Notes under the pieces: generated by a model | Told to the model about the DNA's origin: nothing | Database searches by the model: none | Seen by the model: the letters and a program-made list of their open reading frames with translations, nothing else | In this document: positions 43,280 to 55,807 of the stretch, piece after piece | Position numbering within the stretch: the first letter of the stretch is position 1 | How the letters are laid out: every line of letters begins with the position of its first letter | Source: Penium margaritaceum | Taxonomy: Eukaryota > Streptophyta > Zygnematophyceae > Desmidiales > Peniaceae | NCBI GenBank assembly: GCA_023375785.1 | Contig: SZWC01001190.1 | Coordinates: forward strand, 91,802-155,801 | Length of the DNA: 64,000 bases | Direction of reading: 5' to 3' | Translations under genes and position numbers: made by a program

Positions 43280-46200
43280 TCAGAGTGGGCTGAGTCCGCA
43301 TGCCTTCATGCAGAACTCCTGCTTCTTATGGGTCACTGGCTTGGTACAGAAATCAGCGACCTGCCTGCTAGTTGGAGTAAACTCCAGCTTGATAGCACCC
43401 TCCTGCACCATGTGCCTGATGAAGTGATATCTGATGTCAATGTGCTTGGTACGTGCATGGTGCTCAGGATTCTTGGCGAGTGCGATTGCGCTCTGGTTGT
43501 CGACACGCACAGGAACTGGAACTGCTATACTCCCACTTATCTCCGCCATGAGACGCTGGAGCCAAACGGCTTCCTTGGCTCCAAAGCTAAGAGAGACGTA
43601 CTTAGCTTCTGTGCTCGAGGTGGCCACGACCACCTGTCGCTTGCTGCACCAGCTAATGGCACCTCCATTCATGAGAAACACATGTCCAGAGATGGACTTG
43701 CGAGTCTCAAGATTTGAAGCCCAATCTTCATCTTTGTAGCCGATGATGCTGTTGCCGTTGCCGTTGTAGGTGATAGCGACGTTGATGGTTCCAGTAAGGT
43801 AGCGGAAGATCCGCTTCACTGCCTTCTGGTGCCCCGGTCTGGGATTAGCTATATGCTGGCTCACAGCGCTCACAGCCTCTGTGAGGTCCGGCCTGGTTGC
43901 CACCTGACTGCTGACGGCGCTCTGGTACTTCTGCCGCTCAACTACATTTGCTTCTCCACTGAAGCTCACAAGGTACTGCCGCGTCTCCAGTGGCATGCCG
44001 AAGGGTTTGGCCTCTGCCATGCGGAACCGTTGCAGGACGTCTTTGATGTAGCGACTCTGTTGTAGCGAGAGAGCGTGATTTGCAGTCACACGAGTGACCC
44101 CTTTTTACGTGATCTAGATGCCGAGGAAGTATGACGCCTCCCCGAGATCAGACATGTGGAAGCGCTCCTGCATGGCCTCGTTAAACTCCTATAGTGTAGA
44201 CATGGTGTTGGAAAGGAGGAGCATGTCATCCACATAGACAATGATGATGAGAATCTCGTGCTAATGCTGCCAACGATACACGTTGTAGTCACACTCGCTG
44301 CGCTTAAACCCCATGTACTGCAACGCCGCATCCAACTTCTGGTTCCAACCACGCGACGCTTGCTTGGGGTCGTATAGCGACTTCTGCAGCTTGCAAACCA
44401 GGTGCTCCTGGTCATCCATGATGAACCCCTCCAGGTGCTCCATGTAGATGGAGATCTACATTGAGACTTGGAGGAGGAGTCCCTCAAGTCACCATTCAAG
44501 AATGCCGTCTTGACATCCATGTGGTGAACCTCGAAGTCCTCAGCTACTAAATAAGAGAGGAGCGTGCGCACAGAGGAACACTTTGCAACAAGGGCAAACG
44601 TTTCTGTGTAGTCAATGCCCTCCTGCTGCGAGTAGCCCTTGGCGACCAGCCTCGCCTTGTACTTTGCCAGGTTCCTAGCTACTCCCTGCTTCTTCTCGAA
44701 CACCCACATACACTTGATCACCTTACGTCAACGTGGACGCTCAATCAGCTCCCACGTGGCGTTATCCAGCTGCGACTGTATCTCTTGCTGCACGGCTTAT
44801 TCCCAATCTGCTGCATCCGGCGCAGCCATGGCCCCCTTGTATGACGTTGGCTCATCCGAATCTGTTGCAAGTGCGACGTTCATCTATTTTGGTATCTGCA
44901 GCATCCAGAAATGGCCGCGCTCACCAGGCTTGTAACGCACCCTAAGAGGGTACTTGCGACCTGGTGCTAGAGCGTTAGCGGGCGGCTGGCGCGGTGCTGC
45001 TGGCACAACTGCTGCTGCTGGTGGTGCTACATCTCCCTCCTCGCCCTGTGCCGATGAGGCTGCCGTATCTACTACATCAAACATGGGAGAGTAGAGTGAT
45101 TCTCCCACTGTCACAGTAGAGGAAGGATCCGGAGACACTGGGTGAGGAAGAATTTCTATTCCCACTATCTCGTCAGCTACTGCCTCTTCAGAAACAATGT
45201 TGCTGCCAATGACGTTGCTCTCATTGAAGACGACATCCCTAGAGATGATGATGTGGCCTGTATCCTTCTCGTAGAGGCGATAGGCCTTGCTTGCCACGTC
45301 GTAGCCAATCATCGGCATCTATGCACTTTTTGCGTCCCAATTTTGCCGCTTCTCCTTGGGTACGTGCATGTGCGCCAGGCTGCCAAATGCTTAGAGATAA
45401 CCCACGCACAGTTTCTTGCCAAACCATGCCTCATACGGCGTCATCTACTCCAGGGCCTTGGTTGGATTGCGGTTCTCGATGTACACCGCAGTGCTGATTT
45501 TTCTACCCAAAAGTCGTAGGTGAGTTGATCCGCGTACAGCATGGAGCGCGCCGACTAAACGATAGTGCGATTTGCGCGTTCTGCTACACCGTTCTGCTGC
45601 AGCAAGTATGGCACTGTTCGCTGCACCTTGATGCCAGATGCAGCGAGGTAGTCCTGGAACTCCTTGCTCAGGTACTCTCCACCACGGTCGCTGCACAACG
45701 CCTTGATCTTCTTGCCAGTCTGGTTCTCCACCATTGCCTTGAACTCCTTGAACCTGTCAAAGCACTAGTCCTTGGAAGTAAGGAAGTACACAACAGTGTA
45801 ACGGCTGAAATCATCAATGAAGGTCAGAAAATACCTAGAGCCTCCAAAGCTTTGGGTCTGCATCGGGCCACACAAGTCTGTGTGGACCAGCTCCAGCACT
45901 TGTTTTGCACGCTCTCCTGCTCCAGAGACCGCCTCACGATGCTGCTTCCCTTCTAAAGAGCCGATGCACCGCTGCTGCTCAAAGTTGGAGATGGTGGACA
46001 AAAGTATGCATCATCTGCTTTGCTTGAAGCTGCTGCAAGACGCGCATGCCGATATGGCCATAGCGTGCATGCCAGATCTCCCCATCTATTGCCTGTACCA
46101 CTGCTACAAGACTCTGTTCACGCGGGATCTTCGTCGCCCCCAGCAGGTGGTACATATCGCCTTCCTTCACCGACCTGGCCAACTCCTCTCTTTTTTCCTT

Positions 46201-46590
46201 GTTGAGGATGTAGCCATAGTCGTCGTCCAAGATGACTCGCAGTCCTGTGTTGGTGAGAGAGGACACTGAGAGAAGATTGAACACAGCATTAGGTACGTAC
46301 AGTACGCCATGGAACACTCCCACTTCAATGCCACACGGGGTCTCCAACCACATCTCCACAATCCCAATGCCCTCAGCATACACCACCCGATCATCTCCCA
46401 AAGCGAAAGGACGGGGAGGGATGGACAGCAGCTGCGTCAACCACTCCTTGTGGTGCGTCAGACTTTTGGTACACCCAGAGTCTTTATACCACGCCAGATC
46501 CGCCTTCTCCTTGTGCGACATGTCAGATTTCGCCATGAAGAGGCGGTCGCGCACCTCCTTGGCTACATTCATGTTGCCAAAATGGTGCAC
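43280..46590 (-). pseudogene. pol: pol of copy M, broken
   Basis: Landmarks: protease [36 protein letters not shown]-type integrase core; NVIGSNIV integrase tail; RT with [13 protein letters not shown]; RNase H TRKSISGHVFLMNGGAISW and VRVDNQSAIALAKN. Domain order and spacing match H. Confidence 0.88.
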
Positions 46591-46599
46591 GCCGGTCTG

Positions 46600-47532
46600 G
46601 TTCTGCTGCTGCTGCTGCTGGTACTGCTGACGTTGCTGTGACTGCTGCTGCTGTTGCTGTGGAGGTTGCTGCTTTTGCTGCTGCTGATGATCCTTCTGGT
46701 CCCTCTTGAACTTGAAGCACTCTTTCCTGTAGTACCCCTCTTTCTGGCAATAATGGCACTTGCCCTTCTTCCTATCTCTCTGCTATCCGGACTGCTGCTG
46801 CTGCTGGTTGCGTGAGCCCATTTCCAAGAAAGCTGCTTCACTCCTGTTGCTGCTGCCATTGCGTTTTGCGGCATTGCGACGCAGCTCTACCTGTACCCAG
46901 TGCGTGCAGATGAAGTCGAGGTCGAGAGATGGCTGGTACTCCAACGTCTCTCGCACCGTGTCATAGCTCGTTGGAACTCCTCTTAGTAAGAGAAGGACGA
47001 AGCGCGTGTCTTCCACAGGGTTGCCGGCCGCATTTAGTTGCTTTGCAAGCTCCTTTGCCCTGTCCAGGTACGCCTCCATCCCTTCATCACCCTGCATTTT
47101 CAGTGCCATCATCTTTTCCTCCAAAAGCATGAGGAATGCAGGATCCTTGCTCTCATACTTCTTGCACAACGTGTCCCACCCCTCCTTTGCAGTAGTCTTG
47201 TCACTCATTTACTGAACATGCGGGTTGGAGATGGTATTGACAAGCAACCTGTAGGCCTGCCTGTCCTTCTTCCACTCCTCATATGCCACCGCTGTAGTTG
47301 TAGATGAACTTGCATCTGCTGTACCTTTCTCTGGCGTCTTCCCTGCCACCACTTCAGCTGCGGAGATGCCCTTTACCTGTGGAGGCGGAGCGCACTCGTC
47401 GCCGCTCACCACCTCCCACAAGCCCCTCTCCTCCAACAGGAGGTGGGTACGGATCTTCCAAAACGTGAAGTTGGCACGTCCCTCTAGCCTCTCCAAAGGC
47501 GGGGCTGTTGTCAGAACGCCTGCTGCTGCCAT
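46600..47532 (-). pseudogene. gag: gag of copy M, broken
   Basis: Starts MAAAGVLTTAPPLERLEGRA. Capsid landmarks are FTFWKIRTHLLLEERGLWE and DEGMEAYLDRAKELAKQL. The zinc-knuckle region lies near 46716-46760 and is followed by a CAG-rich tract (about 46600-46690). Confidence 0.88.
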
Positions 47533-50203
47533 TTTCAGCCAAGGTGATGCTCAGCGCTACCCTTGGATGGCGGCGCTATCCTTGCTTTTGCTGTTGCTCT
47601 TGCCAGCAATCTGTCTGACAGAAAATGGACTGTAGATGCCAGCAGAATGGGAGTTTGGAAAAAAAGAGCCCACCACTGGAAAATGAAGCTCAAAACCTTT
47701 TACATCGACCCATAAAACAGGGTCATCAATAGGGGATTTTGAAAGATATGCCCTCTTGAAAACAGGGTATGTTTCTGCTCCTATGGTCATCACAAGGCGA
47801 TAGTCTTACTCATAACTCTCTTGTTTCTTTGTTAAATTTAGAAAGTGGCACATGCGGATTGTAGTATTTTTCCTAAGCTTTCCATTGGTGCAAAACTCTT
47901 TGCATTCCATCGTTTTGTTGAGGAGAAACGCCGTTTACAAGCTGGCTGGTCTGAGTTGGAGTAGAAGCAGAAGTACACCCTGTTTTCAAGAGGGCATATT
48001 TTCGAAAGTCCCTATTGATCACACTATTTTATGGGTCGATCTGAAAGCTGTTGAGCCGAGTTTTCCAATGGTGGGCTCAGTTTTTCAAAATTCCCTGTGT
48101 ACTTGCATCTACAGTCCATTTTGTGTCAGACATATTTCTGGGAGAAGCAGTAGCAGAAGCAAGGGTAGCGCTGTCACCCAAGGGTAGCGTTGAGCATCAC
48201 AAAAGCTCAAAATAGCAGCAGTAGGTGTGGTAATAGCAGCCCAGCTCTTGGAGAGGCTGGAAGGACGCTCCAACTTCACGTTTTGGAAGATCCGTACCCG
48301 TCTCCTTTTGGAGGAGGGGCTTGTAGGAGGTAGTGAGCAACGACGAGCGCACTTTGCCTCCACAGGCAAAAGGCATCACCGCAGTATAGGTGGTGGCGGG
48401 GGTTATGCCGTAGAAGGGTGCAGCCGATGGAGGTTCATCTGCAGCTGCACCAGAGATGTATGAGGACTGGAAGAAGGACAGGCATGCCTACGGATTGCTT
48501 GCTAACACCATCCCCAATCCGTATGTGAGTGACGAGGCTACTGCAAAGGAGGGGTAGGACGCGATGAGCAAGAAGTATGAGAGCAAGGATCCTACATTCC
48601 TCATTCTTTTGGAGGAGAAGATGATGGCGCTGAAAATACAGGGTGGTCAAGGGTTAGAGGTGTACCTAAACAAGGCTAAGGAGTTAGCGAAGCAGCTAGA
48701 GCTGCGGGCAACCCTGTCGAAGACACGCGCTTCGTCCTCCTCTTGCTGAGGGGACTCCGAACCCGCTACGACACGGTGCAAGAGACGTTGGAGTGCCTGC
48801 CCACTCTTGACCTTGACTTCATTCACACACACATGGTGCAGGTGGAATTGCATTGCAATGCAGCAAAACGCAATGACAATGGCAATAGTGAAGCAGTTTT
48901 TGTAGCCACGAGCTCACAAAACCAGCAGCAATAGCAGCAGTCAGGACAGTAGAGAGGCAAGAAGAAAGGTAAGTACCACTAGTACCAAAAGGAGGGGTAC
49001 TACAAGAAAGAGTATTTCAGATTCAAGAGGGACCAGAAAGAGAAGCAGCAGCAGCAGCAAAAGCAGCAACCTCCACAACAGCAGCAGCAATAGTCATAGC
49101 AGCGTCAGTTGCAGCAACAACAAAACCAGGCTGGTGTGCGCCACTTTGGCAACATGAATGTGGCCAAGGAGGTGTGCGACCGTCTCTTCATGGCGAAGTC
49201 TTACATGTCGCAGGTGGAGAAGGCGGATCTCGCATGGTACAAGGACTCAGGATGTATCAAGAGCCTGACACATCACAACGAGTGGTTTACGCAGCTGTTG
49301 TCCATCCCTCCCCGTCCTATCGCTTTTGGGAGATGATCGGGTGGTGACTGCTGAGGAGATTAGGATTGTGGAGATGTGGTTGGAGACCCTGTGCGGCATT
49401 GAAGTGGGAGTGTTCCATGGCGTACTGTACGTACCTAATGTTGTGTTCAATGTTCTCTCAGTGTCCTCTCTCACCAACACAGGACTGTGAGTCGTCTTGG
49501 ACGACGACTATGGCTACATCCTCAACAAGGAAAAAAGAGAGGAGTTGGCCAGGTCAGTGAAGGAAGGCGATATGTACCGCATGCTGGGGATGACTAAGAT
49601 CCCGGATGAACAGAGTCTTGCAGATGTGGTGCAGGCAACAGATGGGGAGATCTGGCATGCACACTATGGCCACATCGACATGCGCGTCTTGCAGTAGCTT
49701 CAAGCGAAGCAGATGGTGCATAATTTTGTCCACCATCTCCAACTTTGAGTAGCAGCGGTGCATCGGCTGTTTAGAAGGGAAGCAACATCGTGAGGCGTTC
49801 TGTGGAGCAGGAGAGCATGCAAAACATGTGCTGGAGCTGGTCCACGCATACTTGTGTGGCCCGATGCAGATCCAGAGCTTTGGAGGCTGTAGGTATTTTC
49901 TGACCTTTATTGTTGATTCCAGCTGTTACACTGATGTATACTTACTTGCTTCGAAGGACCAGTGCTTTCATAGGTTCAAGGAGTTCAAGGCAATGGTGGA
50001 GAACCAGACTAGGAAGAAGATCAAGGCGCTACACAACCGCGGTGGAGAGTACCTGAGCAAAGAGTTCCAGGACTACCTCGCAGTAGCTTGCATCAAGGCG
50101 TAGCGCACTGCGCCATACTCACCGCAGCAAATTGGTGTAGCAGAACGCGTCAATCACACTTTCATTCAGTTAGCGCGCTCCATGCTTCACGCGGCTTGGC
50201 TGA

Positions 50204-50208
50204 CCTAT
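50204..50208. repeat. Target-site duplicate (left) of solo LTR S
   Basis: CCTAT directly before TGTCACTCC. It is repeated at 50970-50974 after the ACATAACA end. Integrase sequence of N flanks both. Confidence 0.92.
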
Positions 50209-50969
50209 TGTCACTCCGCACGTGGCCACGGTCTGGAGTAAACGGCGCCGACAGGCAAACCGCCGACCGCCCTTGGTATTTCAACCAAGGTAGAGATCAC
50301 CCACTGAGTGGTGTTTCTACACTGAAACGTTCACTTAGCTTGTCCCAACCGTGGCCGCAGAGTGTTCCAAACTCTCACCCAACTGGCAATGCTACACACC
50401 AAAGTGTGCACTTGCACTTGTTCTCTACCCTCTTTCTTGGTGGCCAACAAGGGATTAGTTTTATCCCAAGTCTCAAGAGTAAGAGATGATATATTATCAC
50501 ATGCAAATGGCAGGCCTTATATAGTCTCTGGTCAGTGCTCCCAGTGGCTCCTTGGAGGGGCCTCCCCCCCAAGGCCACCCTAGACAGTGTCATCAACTTT
50601 GATGACATGGCACCCTCTGTGACCGCGAAGTGGCGCTTGATCCACCTTGGACCTTAGAGGCATCTAGGAAGCTTCCTTGGCCCTTTTTAGTCACAAAGAA
50701 AAGTTGGTCCTGGCAGGATTTGACCCCAAACCTCTCTCTTGCGAGATGGCGCCTTCACCCACTATGCTGTAGGAAGTTGTCCTCAGGAGTATGCACCAGG
50801 TAGACTACCAAGAGTAGACCAAAGGGACTTACTCCACAAGGATGAGCAGTGCATGCCTTGTCTCTCTCAGCCTCTCTTCGTGTCATTAGGGGACTTGCGC
50901 TACAAGCACACTGCATACCCAGTCTCAATCTTCCGCTGATTGGACCAGGGGCATACACAGAACATAACA
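50209..50969 (-). repeat. Solo LTR S (761 bp), probably family 2
   Basis: A TG...CA block with perfect 5-bp duplicates, no internal region, and no similarity to the family-1 LTR. On the minus strand it starts TGTTATGTTC, and about 106 bases in it carries AGACAAGGCATGCACTGCTC, the same block at the same distance as in the LTR fragment of family-2 copy F (2296-2421). A TATATAAG motif on the minus strand at 50516-50523 supports minus orientation. Solo LTRs arise by recombination between the two LTRs of one element. It is younger than N, its host. Confidence 0.85.
50516..50523 (-). promoter_or_regulatory. Putative TATA box of solo LTR S
   Basis: The minus strand reads TATATAAG in the middle of the LTR, the expected place for a U3 promoter. 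It is a motif match only. Confidence 0.4.
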
Positions 50970-50974
50970 CCTAT
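50970..50974. repeat. Target-site duplicate (right) of solo LTR S
   Basis: CCTAT, identical to 50204-50208. Integrase of N resumes at once. Confidence 0.92.
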
Positions 50975-53208
50975 GACTTTTGGGCTGAAGCCGTGAGCAC
51001 TGCGGTGTACATCAAGAACCACAGTCCAACTAAGGCGTTGGAGCAGATGACGCCGTACGAGGCGTGGTTCGATAAGAAGCCAAGCGTGGGGCATCTTCGT
51101 GCGTTTGGCAGCTTGGCACACATGCACGTGCCAAAAGAGAAGCGGCAGAAGTAGGACGCAAAGAGCGCGCAGATGCTGATGATTGGCTATGATGTGGCAA
51201 GTAAGGCCTATCGCCTCTACAAGATGGATACAGGCCACGTCATCATCTCCACCGATGTCGTCTTCAACGCGAGCCATGTCATCGGCACTAACATTGTCTG
51301 TGAAGAGGCAGCAGAACCAGCAGCTGACAAGGCAGTGGGAGCAGATATCCTTCCCGACCCAATCTCTCCTGATCCTTCCTCCACTGTGACCGTGGAAGAA
51401 CCAGTCTATTATCCCATGTCTGATGAAGTAGATACAGCGCCCTCATCAGCAGAACCAGAGGAAGAAGATGTCGCCACACCAGTAGTAGCAGTTGTGCTAG
51501 CAGCACCGCGCCAACCGCCTGCTAACGCTCCAACACCAGGTCGCAGGTATCCTCTTAGGATGCGCTACAAGCCTGGAAAGTGCGACCATTTCTAGATGTT
51601 ACAGAAACCAGAGCAGATGAACGTCGCAGTTGCAGCAGATTCAGATGAGCCAGCATAATACAAGGAGGCCATAGCTGTACTTGATGCAGCAGATTGGGCG
51701 CCAACCGTGCAGGAATAGATACAGTCGCAGCTGGATAACGGTACGTGGGAGCTGACTGCGCGTTCTCCTATATGCAACATAATCAAGTGCAAATCGGTGT
51801 TCAAGAGGAAGTGGGGAGCAGATGGCAACCTGGAAAAATACAAGGCGAGGCTGGTCGCGAAGGGCTATTCGCAACAGGAAGGCATCGACTACATAGAAAC
51901 ATTTGCTTTTGTTGCAAAGTTTACCTCTGTGCGCACGCTCCTTTTTTATGCAGCAGCTGAGGATTTTGAGATTCACCACATGGATGTCAAGACGGTATTC
52001 TTGAATCGTGAGTTGGAGGAGGAGATCTACATAGAGTAGCCAGAGGGGTTCGTCATGGATGGCCAGGAGCACCTGGTTTGCAAGCTGTAAAAGTCGTTGT
52101 ACGGCCTCAAGCAAGCGTCGCGTGCTTGGAATCAGAAGTTGGATATGGCGCTGTAGTGCATGGGGTTTGAACGCAGCGAGTGTGACTACAGCGTGTATCA
52201 TTGGCAGCATGAGCATGAGATTCTCATCATCATCGTCTATATGGATGATATGCTCCTCCTTTTAATAGCATGTCTGCACTGCAGGACTTCATGGAGGCCA
52301 TACAAGAGCGCTTCCAGATGTCTGATCTCGGGGAGGTATCAGACCTCCTCAGTATCAAGATCACGTGTGACTATAAATCATGCTCTCTCTTGCTGCAACA
52401 GAGCCGCTACATCAAGGATGTCTTGCAAGGACTCGGCATGGTAGAGGCTAAACCCATCGGCATGCCGCTGGAGACGCGGTAGTACCTTGTGAGCTTCAAT
52501 GGAGAAGCGAATGTAGCTGAGCGGCAGAATTACCAGAGCGTCGTCGGCAGTCTCATATACCTGATGGTGGTAACCAGGCCGGACCTCGAACAGGCTGTGA
52601 GCACTATGAGCTAGCACATGGCGAACCCCGGACCTGAGCACCAGAAAGCAGTGAACCGGATCTTCCGCTACCTTGCTGGAACCATCAACATCCGCATCAC
52701 GTACAACGGCAACGGCAACAACATCATCGGCCATACAGACGTTGTTTGGGCTTCAAACCCTGAAGTTCCAAGTCCATCTCTGGACATGTATTCCTCATGA
52801 ATGGTGGGGCCATCAGCTGGAACAGCAAACGGCAGGTGGTCGTGGCCACCTCAAGCACGGAAGTTGAGTATGTCTCTCTCAGTTTTGGAGGAAAGGAAGC
52901 AGTTTAACTTCAACGTCTCATGGCGGAGATGAGTGGGAGTGCAGCAGTTCCAGTTCTTGTGCGCGTCGACAACCAGAGCGCAATCGAACTCGCCAAGAAT
53001 CCTGAGCACCCTGCACGCACTAAGTACATTGACATCACATATCACTTCATCAGGCACATGGTGCAGGAGGGAGCTATCAAGCTGGAGTTTATTCCAACCA
53101 GCAGGCAGGTCGCTGATTTTTGCACCAAGCTAGTGATCCGTGAGAAGCGGCCGCTCTGCATGAAGGCATGTGGACTCAGCCTACTCTGACTGCGGCAAAG
53201 TGGGAGAT

Positions 53209-53941
53209 GGGGAAAAGAGCCATCCGGCTCAGTTTCAGGTCCACAGGAGCAAGTTCCAGGAAAATACCAGAAGCTTGCTCCAATCATCAATCGGCCTTCA
53301 CTATTGGAAAGATCAGGTGGAAAATTGTCTACGGTTCAAGTTTCAGGCCAATCCAACGGTTGGATTGGGAGATATGAATTGTCGAAGTTTTCGGGGTCAT
53401 GGAATACCAATGTCTGGGTGGCCATGGGTGATGGCTTCATGCCTTAGCCTGAGAAAAAAACGGCAAGAGGTCCAGGGTCAAGACCTGACGGGAAAAATAT
53501 CCAAAAGGGTCCTTGGTCTTATGATTGCCTTGTCAGAGTGTGTTGACTGGGATAAAGGTACCTCTCCTTACTTTTTAGGTGAGGTGAGATCCTTGTGTGC
53601 GAGCCATGGACACATGGCGATTCTCCATGGGTTTGTGGGTGATGTGACCACTAGGAGTGTGCCATGAGAGCATTCTCTAGCTCTGTAGGTCGTGTGTGAC
53701 TGGTCAGTCTTATTGTTAGGCTGATTTCCTCCCTTGTGTGAGATTGTGGACTCTACTGTGTGAGCCTTAGCCTCCATGGCTATGTGGTGTGGCTTGTGAG
53801 AGGGCTGACTTGCGCAAGCTCTAGCTCTATATGTACTCCATCATTTTGAGTGATTGAACTACCATTTTTCAGCACAACTGATGCCCTTTCAGTCCCACAT
53901 GCTCCTTGCTCCAAGACTCCCTCTCTCCTCCAGATCCAGCA
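53209..53941 (+). repeat. 3' LTR of copy N (733 bp)
   Basis: Follows the polypurine tract and ends CCAGATCCAGCA before family-2 sequence. Its length and content match the other family-1 LTRs. Confidence 0.9.
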
Positions 53942-55807
53942 TCAACGATAGCCTTGTCCATGCGCAAGGTGAGCGAGATAAATTGATCAGCATCAACATG
54001 AACGGTGCTGAAAAAGACTTGAAGCTAGATAACGTCGTCTACATACTTTCTTTTGTGACAAACCTCTTGTCGGTTTCCAGAATCATGGACAACAACATGA
54101 CGGTCGTCTTCACCAAGGAGAAGGTCCTCATTGTCAAGAACAAGGATATCAAGATCTCCTATCCCAAGGAGAGTCTTGTCACACAGGTTCCCAGAGTTAA
54201 TAGGCTCTACGTACTAGAGACCAAGCCCCTTGGGATTACAAATGAGGGATATGCAGCAGTTGAGGAGCCCAAGTCTCCGAAGCCTGATGTTGCATGACAG
54301 GCCATCACCATGGCGACCAGCTCCACCAAAGACACAGATGGTGAGCCATAGCACAGGCAGTTCGGCCATATGGCTAAAAGTATGCTACAAGCTATGCAGC
54401 AGTACATAGTGGTTCATGGGATGGAGGGATGTAAGGCCGAGGATGAGGGAAAGTGCACAAAGGTGTGTCAGCCATGCCTCCCAAGCAAGGCAATGAGAAA
54501 GCCCTTTGAGCGTAATGGGTAACGCACGACAATAATCTTGGACCTGATTCACTCCCATGTGTGTGAATCACTGCGCACTCCTTTAAACGGCGCAAGCAAG
54601 TAGTTCTTGACCTTCATCAATGACCACAGTCACAAGATGTGGATCTTCTTCTTCAAGACAAAGAGAGAGGTAAAGAACCAGCTGCAAGATTTTGTCACGA
54701 TGGTAGAGCGGGAGACAAGCAACAAGATGAAGGCACGATGCACAAATAATGGTGGTGAGTATGAGGCATGTTAAGGTTGGTTGAGCCAACACGGCATCAA
54801 CCACAAGACTACCACGCCTTACACCTCCAGAGCAATGGCATTGCCGAGAGGATGAACCAGCCTATCCTCGGCATGACACGAAGCATGTTCTTTGATACCA
54901 AACTCCCATCTCGCTTCTGGACAAATGCGACAATAACTACTTGCTACCTTGTAAATCTCACTCCGGCAGCCGCACTTGGAAGGCGTGGTAAGAAGCAGCA
55001 AGTGAAGCAGCTCAGGACGCCATAGGAGGCTTGGTCAGGGAAGAAGCCAGATGCCTCACATTTGAGGATCTTTCCATGTACTGCCTGGACAAAGGTTCAA
55101 ACAGGAGAAGGACTTGGCAAGCTAAATGCATGCGCTCGCAAGTGTGTAATGGTCGGATACGATACTGTACACAAGGTGTACATTGTATGGGATCAAGCGG
55201 CTGGAAAGCTCATGAAGAGCAGAGGTGTTGCGTTTGATGAAAAGATGCTTAGTAAGAGAGAGTTACTAGATCCCGTCCATGCTCCTAAATCAGGAGAGTG
55301 GGCTGTGTTGTTTGAGGCAAGTGATCAGGTATTCAAAAACTGGCAGATGGTACCCGTGAAAGATGGTGTTGTCGGAAGAGTGGCTGTGTAGGCTGATACA
55401 GCGACAGACTCTGACATTGAGTTTGGGTCCTCCGAGGCGTATGAGTCAAAATCTGTGGCCAGTGGCTCTTCCTCAAACAATGGATCACGGGCAGCACAGG
55501 AGCAATAGAAAAAACTAAGCCTTGAAGCACCACCAACAAAACTCCGGTCTAATACGCGCCAGAAGAAACCTCCACCGAAATTCGAAATTGAGAGTGCAGA
55601 ATGGACCGGACTCTGCTAGTCATCTTGGTTCAGAAAGAGCCTGTGACCGTAGTGGAGGCTATGAACATGCCGGATACAGCCAAGTAGGAGGCAATGGATA
55701 GGGAACTCGTATCCATTGAAGAGAACAGAATACGGATTCTGGTGGTTAGGCCCCCAAATGCGCACGTGGTGTTGTTTAAGTAGGTATTCCAGAAAACGTT
55801 CAAACAA
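53942..55807 (+). mobile_element. Copy P2: family-2 copia remnant (protease to RT start)
   Basis: Plus-strand parts: protease region with LVHAQGERDKLISI and NVVYILSFVTNLLSVSRI (53942-54190); pre-integrase and CQPCLPSKAMRKPFERNG (about 54450-54520); integrase core (about 54530-54850); integrase tail with CVMVGYDTVHKVYIVWD (about 55150); linker; RT N-terminal block (about 55630-55800). It overlaps the same coding region as P1, so it is a separate copy and not a continuation of P1. It is broken many times and old. Confidence 0.8.

Larger units (their letters stand above)
42530..47813 (-). mobile_element. Copy M: family-1 element inserted in L, joined head to head with N
   Basis: Minus-strand parts: leader remnant (47813-47533), gag from 47532, protease and integrase (about 46590-45100), RT (about 44880-44090), RNase H (about 43760-43290), polypurine tract complement at 43261-43275, 3' LTR 43260-42530. 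The left target bases are CCTCA (42525-42529). Instead of a 5' LTR, the leader runs at 47811-47813 straight into the oppositely oriented leader of N. The coding region is broken about ten times. Confidence 0.88.
48211..53185 (+). pseudogene. gag-pol: gag-pol of copy N, broken and interrupted by solo LTR S
   Basis: Landmarks: gag SKKYESKDPTFLILLEEKMM; the CAG-rich tract (about 49045-49130); protease WYKDSGCIKSLTHHNEWF; integrase core RYFLTFIVDSSCYTD and NRGGEYLSKEFQDYL; RT GMVEAKPIGMPLETR; RNase H QVVVATSS-type block and VRVDNQSAIELAKN. The family-1 order is kept throughout. Confidence 0.85.
47811..53941 (+). mobile_element. Copy N: family-1 element, leader to 3' LTR, carrying solo LTR S
   Basis: Plus-strand parts: leader 47814-48210, gag about 48211-49110, protease about 49200-49600, integrase about 49640-50208 and 50975-51300, RT about 51610-52480, RNase H about 52500-53185, polypurine tract (GGCAAAGTGGGAGAT, about 53193-53207), 3' LTR 53209-53941. 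No 5' LTR is present; the left end is the head-to-head junction with M. A 761-bp solo LTR with perfect CCTAT duplicates interrupts the integrase. The right end abuts family-2 remnant P2. The coding region is broken well over ten times. Confidence 0.88.

Noticed and set aside
37862-55807. P1 and P2 as two halves of one family-2 element split by L, M and N
   Set aside because: Both cover the protease-to-integrase region, so they overlap in content and must be separate copies.
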